Of a DNA stretch of 35,490 nucleotides, positions 1 to 8,496 are shown piece by piece. The position numbers were made by a program, and so were the translations under genes. Below the pieces are notes generated by a model. The model searched no databases. It saw nothing but the letters and a program-made list of their open reading frames with translations, and was not told the DNA's origin. This DNA is from CAZOKZ01 sp964580585 (GTDB lineage Bacteria; Sumerlaeota; Sumerlaeia; SLMS01; JAHLLQ01). Where the stretch lies: assembly GCA_964580585.1 (NCBI GenBank), contig CAZOKZ010000046.1:1-35490 (forward strand). The letters are read 5' to 3'. Position 1 is the first letter of the stretch; every line of letters begins with the position of its first letter.

Positions 1-534
1 GGCGGTGACGATATACATCGCGAGGATCGGAATCACCGCGCCGTTCATGGTCATCGAGACGGAAATCTTATCGAGCGGAATGCCGTCGAACAGGAGCTTC
101 ATGTCGAGAATCGAATCGATCGCCACGCCGGCTTTACCAACATCGCCCGCGACACGTGGGTGATCGCTGTCGTAGCCACGGTGCGTCGCGAGGTCGAAGG
201 CGACCGAAAGGCCACGCTGGCCCGCTGCGAGGTTGCGTTTGTAGAACGCGTTCGATTCTTCCGCCGTCGAGAAACCGGCGTATTGACGTACCGTCCAGGG
301 ACGCATCGCATACATGGTGCTGTAAGGCCCGCGCAGGAAAGGCGCGACGCCAGAAACGTAATCGAGGTGTTCCATCGATTCCAGGTCGGCCTCGGTATAG
401 AGAGGCTTCACCGGAATGTTTTCCGGCGTTTGCCAATCGTGTACTTCGTGGCCGATACTGCCTTGCCAATCATCCAGCGTGGCTGTTCCAAACTCTTCCA
501 CGCCGTAAGGTATTTGGGTGAAATCCACCGCCAT
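1..534 (-). CDS. mutB: Methylmalonyl-CoA mutase large subunit, N-terminal part (gene continues off the left edge)
   Basis: This is the catalytic, B12-dependent subunit that interconverts L-methylmalonyl-CoA and succinyl-CoA in propionate metabolism. The visible 178 residues carry the family's N-terminal signature: RPWTVRQYAGFSTAEESN, then AAGQRGLSVAFDLATHRGYD and GDVGKAGVAIDS. The start at 534 is chosen because a strong GGAGG ribosome-binding site lies 9-10 bases upstream and the protein begins at the usual place for the family. The gene follows mutA on the same strand after a 53-base gap, so the two form an operon. The C-terminal cobalamin-binding domain lies outside the window and cannot be checked. 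Confidence 0.97.
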   Translation of the reverse strand, partial: MAVDFTQIPYGVEEFGTATLDDWQGSIGHEVHDWQTPENIPVKPLYTEADLESMEHLDYVSGVAPFLRGPYSTMYAMRPWTVRQYAGFSTAEESNAFYKRNLAAGQRGLSVAFDLATHRGYDSDHPRVAGDVGKAGVAIDSILDMKLLFDGIPLDKISVSMTMNGAVIPILAMYIVTA

Positions 535-587
535 TTTCCGGGTCCTCCGAATCGGTTCGGTTCGAGGTATTGGGTCAGAAGGTTCCG

Positions 588-2798
588 TTACACGCCGATG
601 TTCAGGCGATCCATGAGGCCTTTGAGCGTCGTCACCACGTTGGCCTTCACATGGATGAACTCATCGACGCCTGCGGCTTTCAGTGCCTCGACGCTGTCGG
701 CCGGATAACCCGCCACGACAACAGCCAGGTTCGCATCGACGGCTTTCGCCTTTTCTACCAACGCAGGCGCCGCTGTTGCATACGTTTCATCGTCGCTGCA
801 AATAACCAGCAGAAGCGGATCGTGCTCGCGAGCGGCGGCGACGGCTTTTTCCATGTCGTCGAACGGTCCGACTTCAACGGATTCAAATCCAGCAGCCCCA
901 AAGAAGCCCTGGCTGAAATCAGCGCGAGCGCGGCGCATGCCCAGCGGTCCGGTCGTGACCAGTGCCACACGTGGCAAGTGACCGACCTCGGCCTCGTAGG
1001 CTTTCGCCCGAATACGAAGCTGTTCGTACGGCATTGAAATACGCTGCACACCGAGACGTTTCACGGACGGCGCAACGCCTTCGTCGCCTTTGCAGGCGGC
1101 GCGGAGAATTTCACCGATCGTCGCGCCTTTGGATGCAGCCTTCACCGCAAGCTCCATCATGTTGCCACCGTCGTACACGCAAGCAGTCAGCATCGAGAGC
1201 GACTGGCGAACTTCGGCATTATTGCGAACGGAACGAAGACGCGAAACGCGACGGGCGCGACGGGCAAGGAAGTCCTCGCGGTCGAGACGTTGACGTTCGA
1301 GCAGTTTTTCTTTCACGTTGGGGTAATTGCTGACGCCCACAACCGGCAAACGACGCTGTGCGATCAGTTGTTCTTTCTTCGCTGCGGCTTCGAGCACATC
1401 GCCTTGAGGCAAACCTTCGGCCAACGCCTTCGCCATGCCGCCTTCGGCCTCAACGCCCTGGATGGTGCTCCATGCCGCGCGGGCCAACGAGTCGGTCAGG
1501 CTTTCGATGTAGTAGCTTCCGCCACCGGCATCGACGATCTTGGCCAGATGAGCTTCTTCTTGAAGAAGAAGCTGCTGGTTGCGGGCAATGCGCGAACTGA
1601 ATACGTCGGCACGACCCACACATTCGTCAAACGGCGCAATATACATCGAATCGCATCCACCCACGGCGGCGGCGAAGCCTTCGATGGTGGTGCGAATCAT
1701 GTTGTTGTAAGGATCGTGCACCGTCTTGGTCCAGGAACTGGTGCGTGCGTGCAAGAACATTTTCATGCTGTCGGGATTGGTAGCGCCGAAGGACTTGACG
1801 ATCTTGGCCCACAGCAAACGAGCGGCGCGGAGCTTGGCGATTTCCATGAAAAGGTTAGTGGAAACCGAGAAGCTGAAAATCATCGAAATCGCTGCGTCGT
1901 CGGGTGTAATGCCCTGAGCCGTCATGGCGCGCAAATATTCGATGCCTGTTGAAAGCGTATAGGCGAGTTCTTGAACCAATGTGCCGCCCGCATTATGATA
2001 CGGGTGACTGTTCACGGTGACCGGACGCAGGCCCGGGCAATTGGCACGACAGAACTTCACCATGTCGGCCATTTCACGATAAACAAGGTCGAACGATCCA
2101 CGCAGCGAGCCCGATTTTACCAGATCGCGCATGGGGTCGCATTCGACGGAGCCACTGAGTTTTTCGCGCGGCACTTCACGTTCGTCCGCGAGCGCAACCA
2201 GCATCGCCAAAACTGGCAACGCCGACGTTCCCGTGCGAATCGTAACGGGGAATTTTTCCAAATCGATGTCGGCGAGCGCAATGCGCAGACCGTTGATGGA
2301 ACTGAGCGTGCAACCAAAGCGACCCGCTAAATCGCGCGCCTCGGGCGAATCGCCATCGAAGCCTCGACGCGCGGCGTCGTCGAGCCGGATGGCCACGGCA
2401 GTCTGGCCACGGGCCAAACCGTCGCGCACAGCGGCATTAACGTCTTCCGGCGCCGCGGACAAGCAGTCCTGGCGAATTTGCCATGTGGGAGAAATACCCG
2501 AAAGGGCGTTGGTGCCGCGCACGAATGGCGCCTGGCCCGGTATCGTGCCTAGATGCGAAAGCCCTTCGAGATCGTGACGCGTGTAGAGCGGCTTGACGTC
2601 GATGCCTTCCAACGTTTTCCAGATTAATCGGCGTTCGAAATCCTGGCCCTTGAGGTCTTTTTCAACAACCGCCCGCCACTCATCGAGCGAGGGCACAGGA
2701 AAGTCTTTGGTCAAATCCAGGTGGGCGCCTACGCCCTTTCCATCATCAACCCATTGTTCCTGTGTACTTTTGTTTGGCTTGCTTTCTGTGGTAGTCAT
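588..2798 (-). CDS. mutA: Methylmalonyl-CoA mutase small subunit
   Basis: This 736-residue protein is the non-catalytic partner of the downstream mutB product. It shows the mutase TIM-barrel pattern (RTGTSALPVLAMLVAL, then HPYHNAGGTLVQELAYTLS and ARNQQLLLQEEAHLAKIVDAGGGSYY). It ends in a flavodoxin-like domain (about residues 600-736) that lacks the DxHxxG cobalamin-binding motif; the equivalent stretch reads TGPLGMRRARADF. Loss of that motif is normal for small subunits. The protein is longer than the roughly 620-640 residues usual for this chain. The start is an ATG with only a weak ribosome-binding site, and a perfect GGGGAG/CTCCCC hairpin (2829-2842) sits in the leader. Assignment as the small subunit rests on motif loss and gene order. 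Confidence 0.95.
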   Translation of the reverse strand: MTTTESKPNKSTQEQWVDDGKGVGAHLDLTKDFPVPSLDEWRAVVEKDLKGQDFERRLIWKTLEGIDVKPLYTRHDLEGLSHLGTIPGQAPFVRGTNALSGISPTWQIRQDCLSAAPEDVNAAVRDGLARGQTAVAIRLDDAARRGFDGDSPEARDLAGRFGCTLSSINGLRIALADIDLEKFPVTIRTGTSALPVLAMLVALADEREVPREKLSGSVECDPMRDLVKSGSLRGSFDLVYREMADMVKFCRANCPGLRPVTVNSHPYHNAGGTLVQELAYTLSTGIEYLRAMTAQGITPDDAAISMIFSFSVSTNLFMEIAKLRAARLLWAKIVKSFGATNPDSMKMFLHARTSSWTKTVHDPYNNMIRTTIEGFAAAVGGCDSMYIAPFDECVGRADVFSSRIARNQQLLLQEEAHLAKIVDAGGGSYYIESLTDSLARAAWSTIQGVEAEGGMAKALAEGLPQGDVLEAAAKKEQLIAQRRLPVVGVSNYPNVKEKLLERQRLDREDFLARRARRVSRLRSVRNNAEVRQSLSMLTACVYDGGNMMELAVKAASKGATIGEILRAACKGDEGVAPSVKRLGVQRISMPYEQLRIRAKAYEAEVGHLPRVALVTTGPLGMRRARADFSQGFFGAAGFESVEVGPFDDMEKAVAAAREHDPLLLVICSDDETYATAAPALVEKAKAVDANLAVVVAGYPADSVEALKAAGVDEFIHVKANVVTTLKGLMDRLNIGV

Positions 2799-3372
2799 GG
2801 TATTTGTCTGAATCCAAGCAAGTTATTTGGGGAGTTCTCCCCTACGTTTCTGGCCGATCCGCTGCACTGCTCCGCGCGTAAACCGGTTTGTCCTCAACGC
2901 GGCGGGAGTGTAGAAACAGACTTAGCGGATAATCAAGACCATTTTTATCCGAAATTGTGTTCTTAAATTCCTTGACATCTTGTCGATAGAGGCACCGTGC
3001 ACCTCCCTGTGTTTAAAGGAGAAGAAAATCGCAAGAGATCAAATGGAGGGCGGGGTAAAAAGAGCCCCCCAACAGCGCCTCATCGCATTCATATTACTTG
3101 ACTTATAACCAAGAACGCCTTCCGTCGCCTTCACCTGCGAACGAGAGGAGAAACTTCGCTTTCAGATGCGTATTTTGGGGCGATTTTTTACTCGAAAATG
3201 GGAAATCAACGGGCGGGACAAACCCTGGAAGGGTTTAAAACCTTTTATATTTTAAGCCCCTGAAGTCGTGAATTTCGTCCTCTGAACAAACGACTTATAA
3301 AACAAAATAAAATGAAGCCGCTGTTTTTTTTACGTCCCAACGGCTTCTTGGCTGATTAATGAAGAGAAAGGA
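2799..3372. other. 574-base intergenic region, no gene recognised
   Basis: The stretch separates mutA from the end of the 3373-4738 pair, both transcribed leftward. It contains the leader hairpin of mutA (2829-2842), AT-rich sequence around 3210-3310 with a short AAACCC/GGGTTT hairpin, and the terminator at 3302-3347. No open frame here has family-like sequence and a good ribosome-binding site. The mutA promoter presumably lies here, but I cannot place it with confidence. Confidence 0.6.
3302..3347 (-). terminator. Intrinsic terminator of the 4738-3373 gene pair
   Basis: Read on the minus strand, GAAGCCGTTG pairs with CAGCGGCTTC (one G-U pair) around a 14-base loop and is followed by ATTTTATTTTG. 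It lies just after the stop codon of the zinc-ribbon gene. Confidence 0.75.
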
Positions 3373-3882
3373 TCACTTCGGCGAATCTTTGGTTTCAGGT
3401 GTATCGTGTAGCGAAGCCCGATAGCGCCAATAATTCCGGGTGATCATCCAAAGGATCGTGAATTGCAATCCGACTAAAGCCAACTCGAGTAGTTTGGCAA
3501 TTATCCCATAAGCTCTATCCGCGAACTCTGCCGAAGATAGCACTAACATCAACGAAAACAAGATCGTCGGCAGAAAGATCATCCAAATCCCAATGACCAC
3601 AATAGCAGAACGCGGATGCCAAACGGCTTGGCGGTAGAAATACCCCTCGGCCCAAATTCGTCCGATGGGATCGATGGTGGCATAGGAACTGATCGGCGCG
3701 CCGCATTTCCGACAAAAATGATCCGAGGTTTCGTTTATATTCATACACTGCGGACAGAGGGGCTTGGGCGCGCTGTAATCGATCTCGGCGATTTCAGGAA
3801 CCGAGTCCGAAGACGGCGGGGAGAGAGTTTCCTCCATCCCCGCATCGGATGGGCCATGCCCTCTGTCGCTATCCGATTGCAT
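3373..3882 (-). CDS. Zinc-ribbon membrane protein of unknown function
   Basis: This 169-residue protein has an acidic N-terminus, then a four-cysteine zinc ribbon (C43-x2-C46 and C57-x2-C60, the second pair in FCRKCGAP). Two probable membrane segments follow, at about 93-115 and 129-150, and the tail is hydrophilic. The start has a good AAGGA ribosome-binding site placed inside the end of the upstream gene, with a 14-base overlap, so the two genes are very probably translationally coupled. No enzymatic motif is visible. The ribbon resembles the small 'zinc-ribbon domain' found in front of membrane segments in many uncharacterised bacterial proteins. A specific function cannot be given. Confidence 0.85.
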   Translation of the reverse strand: MQSDSDRGHGPSDAGMEETLSPPSSDSVPEIAEIDYSAPKPLCPQCMNINETSDHFCRKCGAPISSYATIDPIGRIWAEGYFYRQAVWHPRSAIVVIGIWMIFLPTILFSLMLVLSSAEFADRAYGIIAKLLELALVGLQFTILWMITRNYWRYRASLHDTPETKDSPK

Positions 3883-4738
3883 AGAATTCCTTCACTTCCG
3901 GATTTTGCATGAATACAAGGATAAGAATACCGGCAATCAGCGTCAGGGGATCGCAGCCTAAAATACAAACGCAGAAAAGAATCGCGATCGGCATCGAAGG
4001 TGCCACGTTATCGGATTGAAGCATTTGAATGCCGTGAATGATGGCCCAGATTCCGACGCCAATTTGTAAAACCCACGTCAGCCAGCAACATCCCGATGAC
4101 AAAGCCACCAACCCGCCCATCAGAAAAGAAACGACACCACCCGCGAGCGTCAGAACCGCGATCACGGTTGCCAATTGAGGCTTCAACGGTTTGAACGACG
4201 ATTGTTTCAACATATCCTGATGCGAAACGACGGGGGATTCCGGTCCGCTGAGCCGTTTATCGCCGGGTTGAGGCAATGGAGGAGTGGGCGGCGACAGCGG
4301 AGTGCCGGGGCTGGAGGCTCCGGTTGGCGGAAGAGGCGGAGGCGGTGGCGCAGCGGCCCTTCCTGCACCAGGAAGAGGAGGCGGAGGCGGACTGGGTACC
4401 GCATTGGGCGGCGGCGGAGGGCTGGGAACCGCCGATGCGCTGGGTGGCGGTGGAGGCGGCGGAAAGCTGCCTGGAGGGGGCGGCGTTGAGGGCACCCCAA
4501 CGCCGGGAGGAGGCACAGGCGGTGGCACAGGAATATTTGAAGTCATTGGCGCAGGCGCAGCCGGAGGAGGAGGCAACGGAGGTGGCCCCGGAACGGGTGG
4601 CAGAGCCGACTCTGGCGGCGGCATATCGGGCAAACCACCCGATTCCGGCGCTTCAGGTTCGTCTTGGTGCGTCTCTTCGCTCTCGAACGGTTGACCGGAT
4701 TCGGGTTCCTGGCCTTCGGGGCGGTCGGAAGAAGTCAT
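3869..4738 (-). CDS. Proline-rich membrane protein with DUF4190-like C-terminus
   Basis: The 289-residue product starts with an acidic 35-residue stretch. A very proline-rich segment follows, at about 39-160, with many runs of four to seven prolines. The C-terminal third has several membrane segments, at about 190-214, 218-240 and 250-277, with small-residue patterns (LAGGVVSFLMGG and QIGVGIWAIIHGI) like DUF4190-type membrane modules. The start has an AAGGA ribosome-binding site 8 bases upstream. It is coupled by overlap to the zinc-ribbon membrane protein, so the two products may act together at the membrane, with the proline-rich part exposed in the cytoplasm. The function is unknown, and low-complexity sequence makes family assignment weak. 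Confidence 0.85.
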   Translation of the reverse strand: MTSSDRPEGQEPESGQPFESEETHQDEPEAPESGGLPDMPPPESALPPVPGPPPLPPPPAAPAPMTSNIPVPPPVPPPGVGVPSTPPPPGSFPPPPPPPSASAVPSPPPPPNAVPSPPPPPLPGAGRAAAPPPPPLPPTGASSPGTPLSPPTPPLPQPGDKRLSGPESPVVSHQDMLKQSSFKPLKPQLATVIAVLTLAGGVVSFLMGGLVALSSGCCWLTWVLQIGVGIWAIIHGIQMLQSDNVAPSMPIAILFCVCILGCDPLTLIAGILILVFMQNPEVKEFYAIG

Positions 4739-4823
4739 GCGGTTGATCCTTTTAGCACGCAGCCCGTGCTCATTATGTTAAATTGTACGATAACCAGATG
4801 AACATATTCAAATATGGCATTGG

Positions 4824-4891
4824 TTTGGCATCATCTTTTTTTTGCCAAATAAGTTGACCAGATTCGGGCACGAATTCCAACGGTGGTCAAC
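4824..4891 (+). promoter_or_regulatory. Two successive hairpins upstream of the QueD-family gene
   Basis: TTTGGCA (4824-4830) pairs with TGCCAAA (4843-4849), and GTTGACCA (4853-4860) pairs with TGGTCAAC (4884-4891). They lie 77-144 bases before the plus-strand start at 4968, in the 229-base divergent gap. They could be operators, leader structures or simply repeats. No known riboswitch consensus was recognised. Confidence 0.4.
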
Positions 4892-4967
4892 CCGAGCAAT
4901 TCACATTCGAGCAAGCATCGTTAGAAACGCCAGGACTCGAACCATACCGCCCCCATAAGGATCGACG

Positions 4968-5405
4968 ATGGAAAAAATTATCGTTCATGCCAAATTTCAC
5001 ACCGGCCATCGCCAGCTTGGTTATCCCGGAGAATGTCAGTTCGTGCACGGACATACGTGGCGCGGAACGATTACCGTGACAACCGAGGAATTCCCGTGCG
5101 ATGAACTGGACATGTCGCTGGATTTCGGCGATTTAAAGCATATTTTACGCAAGTTCGACCACAAAATGATCGTCACACGTAGCGATGCTCTCTTCACCAA
5201 CCCGGCAGTGTTCGATCCCGAAGGCGTTATCGTGATCGATGGCAAAGGCCCAAGTGTCGAAAACGTGGCGCGGCATGCCTGGCACGAAGTGGTGCGGCAT
5301 ATCGAAAGCAAGTTTCCAAATCGAAACGTTCCGTACGACATTGAAGTTCAAATTCAAGAGACGGAAAATAACTTCTTTTCCGTACAAAAATCGACTACCA
5401 TCTGA
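4968..5405 (+). CDS. queD: 6-carboxy-tetrahydropterin synthase / 6-pyruvoyl-tetrahydropterin synthase family
   Basis: The 145-residue protein belongs to the tunnelling-fold PTPS/QueD family, which acts on 7,8-dihydroneopterin triphosphate. QueD makes the precursor of 7-deazaguanine (queuosine). The zinc ligands are visible as H14 in FHTGHRQL and the HGH of CQFVHGHTW, and the catalytic cysteine four residues before HGH is present (C-x3-HGH, the QueD-type spacing). SLDFGDLK, FDHKMI and the PSVENVARH stretch match other conserved blocks. The start has AAGGA seven bases upstream. No other queuosine gene is seen nearby, so a role in another pterin pathway is possible. Family certain, exact reaction probable. 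Confidence 0.85.
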   Translation: MEKIIVHAKFHTGHRQLGYPGECQFVHGHTWRGTITVTTEEFPCDELDMSLDFGDLKHILRKFDHKMIVTRSDALFTNPAVFDPEGVIVIDGKGPSVENVARHAWHEVVRHIESKFPNRNVPYDIEVQIQETENNFFSVQKSTTI

Positions 5406-5479
5406 GAATATCGCGCATGTTATATCGTAAGGATTGAAAAGCTGCGGTGCCTTTGTTGCGCCGAAAGTGAGGCAATCCA

Positions 5480-5938
5480 ATGACCGAGACATTGACGATC
5501 ATTCTTACCGTTCTGGTGTTTCTTGTCTTTCTGAGTTTCCTGCTGGGAATCATTTTCCGTTCCGTGAGGCAAAAATGCGCGAAAGTAGTCCGCGCGCGTT
5601 ACGGCGGGAAACCGCTCCGCCGCATGGATCTGCACGTCAATTATCTTGGCGTACGATCAGGCGGACTTGGGCAAATTCGCGGCAATGGTGTATTGGTGCT
5701 AACCGAGGACGAATTGTGGTTTTACCGCGCCGCGCCCGCTCGCGAATACCCCGTGCCGTTGGACGCCATTCGCGGTATTAATATGCCGAAGAGTTTTCTC
5801 GGAAAATCGATTTTCCGACCATTGTTGTGCGTGGAATACGATACGGGGGACGGAGCAACCGACGAGATCGGTTTCATCGTCCGCGACCCGGCAGCATGGC
5901 GCGCTGCGATTGAAGAAGTGCTCCCAGCTAAGGTGTAA
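5480..5938 (+). CDS. Small membrane-anchored protein, possible PH-like domain
   Basis: This 152-residue protein begins with one strong membrane segment (about 5-27). A basic stretch follows, then a probable beta-rich soluble domain: VNYLGVRSGGLGQIRGNGVLVLTEDELWFYRAAP, then IPLDAIRGI-like sequence and a final helix (AAWRAAIEEVLP). The pattern of 'short strands, LTEDELWF, then strand, then C-terminal helix' resembles bacterial PH-like (bPH) domains, but no motif proves this. The start has GAGGC six bases upstream. It lies 74 bases after the queD-like gene on the same strand and may be cotranscribed. The function is unknown. Confidence 0.8.
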   Translation: MTETLTIILTVLVFLVFLSFLLGIIFRSVRQKCAKVVRARYGGKPLRRMDLHVNYLGVRSGGLGQIRGNGVLVLTEDELWFYRAAPAREYPVPLDAIRGINMPKSFLGKSIFRPLLCVEYDTGDGATDEIGFIVRDPAAWRAAIEEVLPAKV

Positions 5939-5959
5939 ACTGTGATCGCGTTGAAATAG

Positions 5960-6002
5960 AACCGGGGACGGAGTCGATTGGCTCCGTTCCCGGTTTATTT
6001 TC
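5960..6002. terminator. Intrinsic terminator between convergent genes
   Basis: AACCGGGGACGGAG (from 5960) and CTCCGTTCCCGGTT (to 5995) form a long stem with an 8-base loop, followed by TATTTTCC on the plus strand. It ends the plus-strand unit at 5938 and lies just beyond pgpH on the other strand, so it may work for both. Confidence 0.8.
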
Positions 6003-6027
6003 CGTGTATTCCGTGAAAAATTGGAAA

Positions 6028-8460
6028 TCAGCTTGCCGCAGCGATATCGCGGTCGGGATTTGGCGTGCCGGTTTCTTCGTCCGTTGTCGTAGCTTGTTTC
6101 TCGCGCGCTTCGCGTTTTTCCTTCTTGCTCATTTCTTTCTTCGCCGATGGGTAATCGATGCGCGAATGGAACCGACTACGTAGCGTTTTAACAAACGATT
6201 CGCGGATCGTGTTCAAATCGCGCATGGTCAGGTTACAATCGTCGAACTGCCCGTCGTTAAACTTTTCAAAGATCGCGTTACGAACGAGCATCTGGATGTC
6301 GTCTTCGCGCACAGTACGCCCGCTCAGCTTCGCGGTTGCCGTCGCCTCGACCGTATCGGCCAACATCACGACGGCCGCTTCAATCGACTGAGGTCTTGGC
6401 CCGGGATATCGGTAGTCTTCTTCGCGCACAGGTTCTTTGGCTTCGCCGTGTTCCTGAGCGGTGAGCGCCTTGTGGTAGAAATACTGAATCAACGACGTGC
6501 CGTGGTGTTCGGGAATGAAATCCACAACGACCTTTGGCAGGTTGTATTCCTTGGCGAGTTCCAAACCTTCCTTCACATGATTGCGAATGATCAGCGTGGA
6601 CATCTGCGGTTTCAGCTCGTTGTGGCGTCGCTTGTCTTCGGGCGTCATTTGATTTTCAGTGAAATACTCGGGCTTCGACATCTTGCCGATGTCGTGGAAA
6701 TAACACCCTGCGCGTACCAGCAGGTAATTGATCCCAATGGCGCTGGCAGCGGATTCGGCGAGCTTGGTGACGTTCATCGTGTGTTGCAACGTACCCGGCG
6801 CGACTTCCTCCATGCGCTTGAGCAGCGGGTGTTGGAGCCCGCAAAGTTCGAGCAATCGCATGTCGGTGGTAATGTGGAACGCGACCTCGAACACAGGCAG
6901 CACGGCGAACGAAATCAGCGAACACATGATGCCGGAAAGCGCTCCGATAGCAGCGGCGCTCCAGACCTCGCGCGTCGAATCGCTGATGAAATGCAGGATC
7001 AAAATCGTGGCCGCGTTGACAAATCCGATCAACAACCCGGCATAGAGCACCTCGCGGCGTTCGCGGAACGTGTACAACGCGGCGACGGCCGTATAACCGC
7101 CGAAAAGACCCACGATCACGTACTCGTATTCGAGGTTTGCCTCCAGCCCGAAGAGCAAACACCCCCACGTCACCATCAAAATCGCCAGACGCACGTCGAG
7201 CAGCAACACACCAAGAATGCCGATCACACCCGCCGGAAACGCATAGCCGGTATAACCAACAGTATCCCCCGCCAGAATCAGGAACAACCTCCCAAGGCCC
7301 AGCGCGAGCAACACCGGAAGCCCAAGTAACAACACGGTGTTGGTGTTGAATTCCAACTCACGGCTGAACTTGATGACAAAGAACGAAACGATCAGGAACG
7401 CGATCATGACAAAGAGCACCTGAGCCAGGAACTTCATCAAGTTCACACCCTGGAGCACATGATCGTAAGCGGCAAGAAGTTCGGATTCCTTGGGCGTCAG
7501 CGTATGCGGCCATCGCATGGACGCGGCGGTTTCTTCGCCCGAAGCCATGATCAGCGGCACGAGTACGTCGCCCTTGGCAAATTGCTGGGGCTTGGGTTCG
7601 GGGAAATTTTCGCGCTCGGCAGCCGAAGCGCCTTCATCGTAGGCGAAATTAGGCGACACGCCTAACTTGAGAAGCCGCTGAGCGACCTTGGCTCCAGGCG
7701 TTTCTAAAACATTCACCCCTTTGATCTCGCCCTGGACATCAACCAGGCTGTATCGCCAATCGTCGATAATTGGCAACTCCAGCCGACGGTCGATCAGGGT
7801 CGCGAGAGAACTGGTCGTCTCATCGGGAAAATCCAAAAACCGCGCATCCGGCTCGGGTTGATGCTGGTTCGATCGCACCACCGCATGATTTTGATGCAAC
7901 TCGTAGCGATTTCGATCAATTGTCAGCGCAATGTAATCCTCGCCGTATAATTCTTCGAGGACCTGAATCATTCCTTTGCGAAAACGTTCGTCGTTACACA
8001 GACGAACCAGTTGGGCGACTTCGGGCAAGGACCAGTTTTCGAGTTGGGGATCGATTGCGGCAAGTTCATCGCGCCAAATCGCCGCGTCTTTGGACGGTCC
8101 ATCGTTCAACGCGTAGGCTTTATCGATGATGGCCTGGATACGATCGATGCCGTTTTCTTTCACGGCGGAGTTGTACACAAACACGCGAGGATATTCGAGG
8201 TTTCGTTTACGATTCCATTCCTGAATGGCTTCTTTGGGCAGGTACTGAAATGAGGCGAGCGCCACGATGGGCTCGTCGATGGCGGCGCCTTCGGCGGTAA
8301 CCAACGGTTTGTCCCACAACGATGGCGAGGTGATCAGCACCATGAGCACGAACACCACGGCGAGCGTCACCCACCGGGAAAAGCGATGGGTTCGCTTTTC
8401 CTGAAGTTCGCGGCCCCGGACTAAATCCCGGGCTTTGCGGGCTAACGGGATGATTTTCAC
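6028..8460 (-). CDS. pgpH: 7TM-HD cyclic-di-AMP phosphodiesterase, PgpH family
   Basis: The 810-residue protein has the PgpH/YqfF architecture: one N-terminal membrane segment (about 30-48), an extracytoplasmic domain of about 280 residues, seven hydrophobic segments (about 345-530) and a cytoplasmic HD domain. The HD pair is H589-D590 in FHDIGKM, with supporting histidines in GTLQHTMN, IRNHVKEG and IPEHHGTS. Members of this family hydrolyse c-di-AMP. The C-terminus is a charged tail rich in lysine, glutamate and arginine. Translation starts at GTG. The gene follows phoH by 36 bases, the same pairing seen in many bacteria (phoH-yqfF-ybeY), although ybeY does not follow here. Family assignment is certain; c-di-AMP as substrate is inferred. 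Confidence 0.95.
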   Translation of the reverse strand: MKIIPLARKARDLVRGRELQEKRTHRFSRWVTLAVVFVLMVLITSPSLWDKPLVTAEGAAIDEPIVALASFQYLPKEAIQEWNRKRNLEYPRVFVYNSAVKENGIDRIQAIIDKAYALNDGPSKDAAIWRDELAAIDPQLENWSLPEVAQLVRLCNDERFRKGMIQVLEELYGEDYIALTIDRNRYELHQNHAVVRSNQHQPEPDARFLDFPDETTSSLATLIDRRLELPIIDDWRYSLVDVQGEIKGVNVLETPGAKVAQRLLKLGVSPNFAYDEGASAAERENFPEPKPQQFAKGDVLVPLIMASGEETAASMRWPHTLTPKESELLAAYDHVLQGVNLMKFLAQVLFVMIAFLIVSFFVIKFSRELEFNTNTVLLLGLPVLLALGLGRLFLILAGDTVGYTGYAFPAGVIGILGVLLLDVRLAILMVTWGCLLFGLEANLEYEYVIVGLFGGYTAVAALYTFRERREVLYAGLLIGFVNAATILILHFISDSTREVWSAAAIGALSGIMCSLISFAVLPVFEVAFHITTDMRLLELCGLQHPLLKRMEEVAPGTLQHTMNVTKLAESAASAIGINYLLVRAGCYFHDIGKMSKPEYFTENQMTPEDKRRHNELKPQMSTLIIRNHVKEGLELAKEYNLPKVVVDFIPEHHGTSLIQYFYHKALTAQEHGEAKEPVREEDYRYPGPRPQSIEAAVVMLADTVEATATAKLSGRTVREDDIQMLVRNAIFEKFNDGQFDDCNLTMRDLNTIRESFVKTLRSRFHSRIDYPSAKKEMSKKEKREAREKQATTTDEETGTPNPDRDIAAAS

Positions 8461-8496
8461 CGCCAGACTCCTGTTCCGAACGCGCCGTGTGGCGAA

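Noticed and set aside
3043..3108. Small open frame MEGGVKRAPQQRLIAFILLD... with AAAGGAG upstream
   Set aside because: The ribosome-binding site is about 20 bases away, the peptide is only about 21 residues, and no support from context exists.
4284..4694. Long glycine-rich plus-strand open frame
   Set aside because: It is the antisense image of the proline-rich coding region, where codon bias leaves the opposite frame open.
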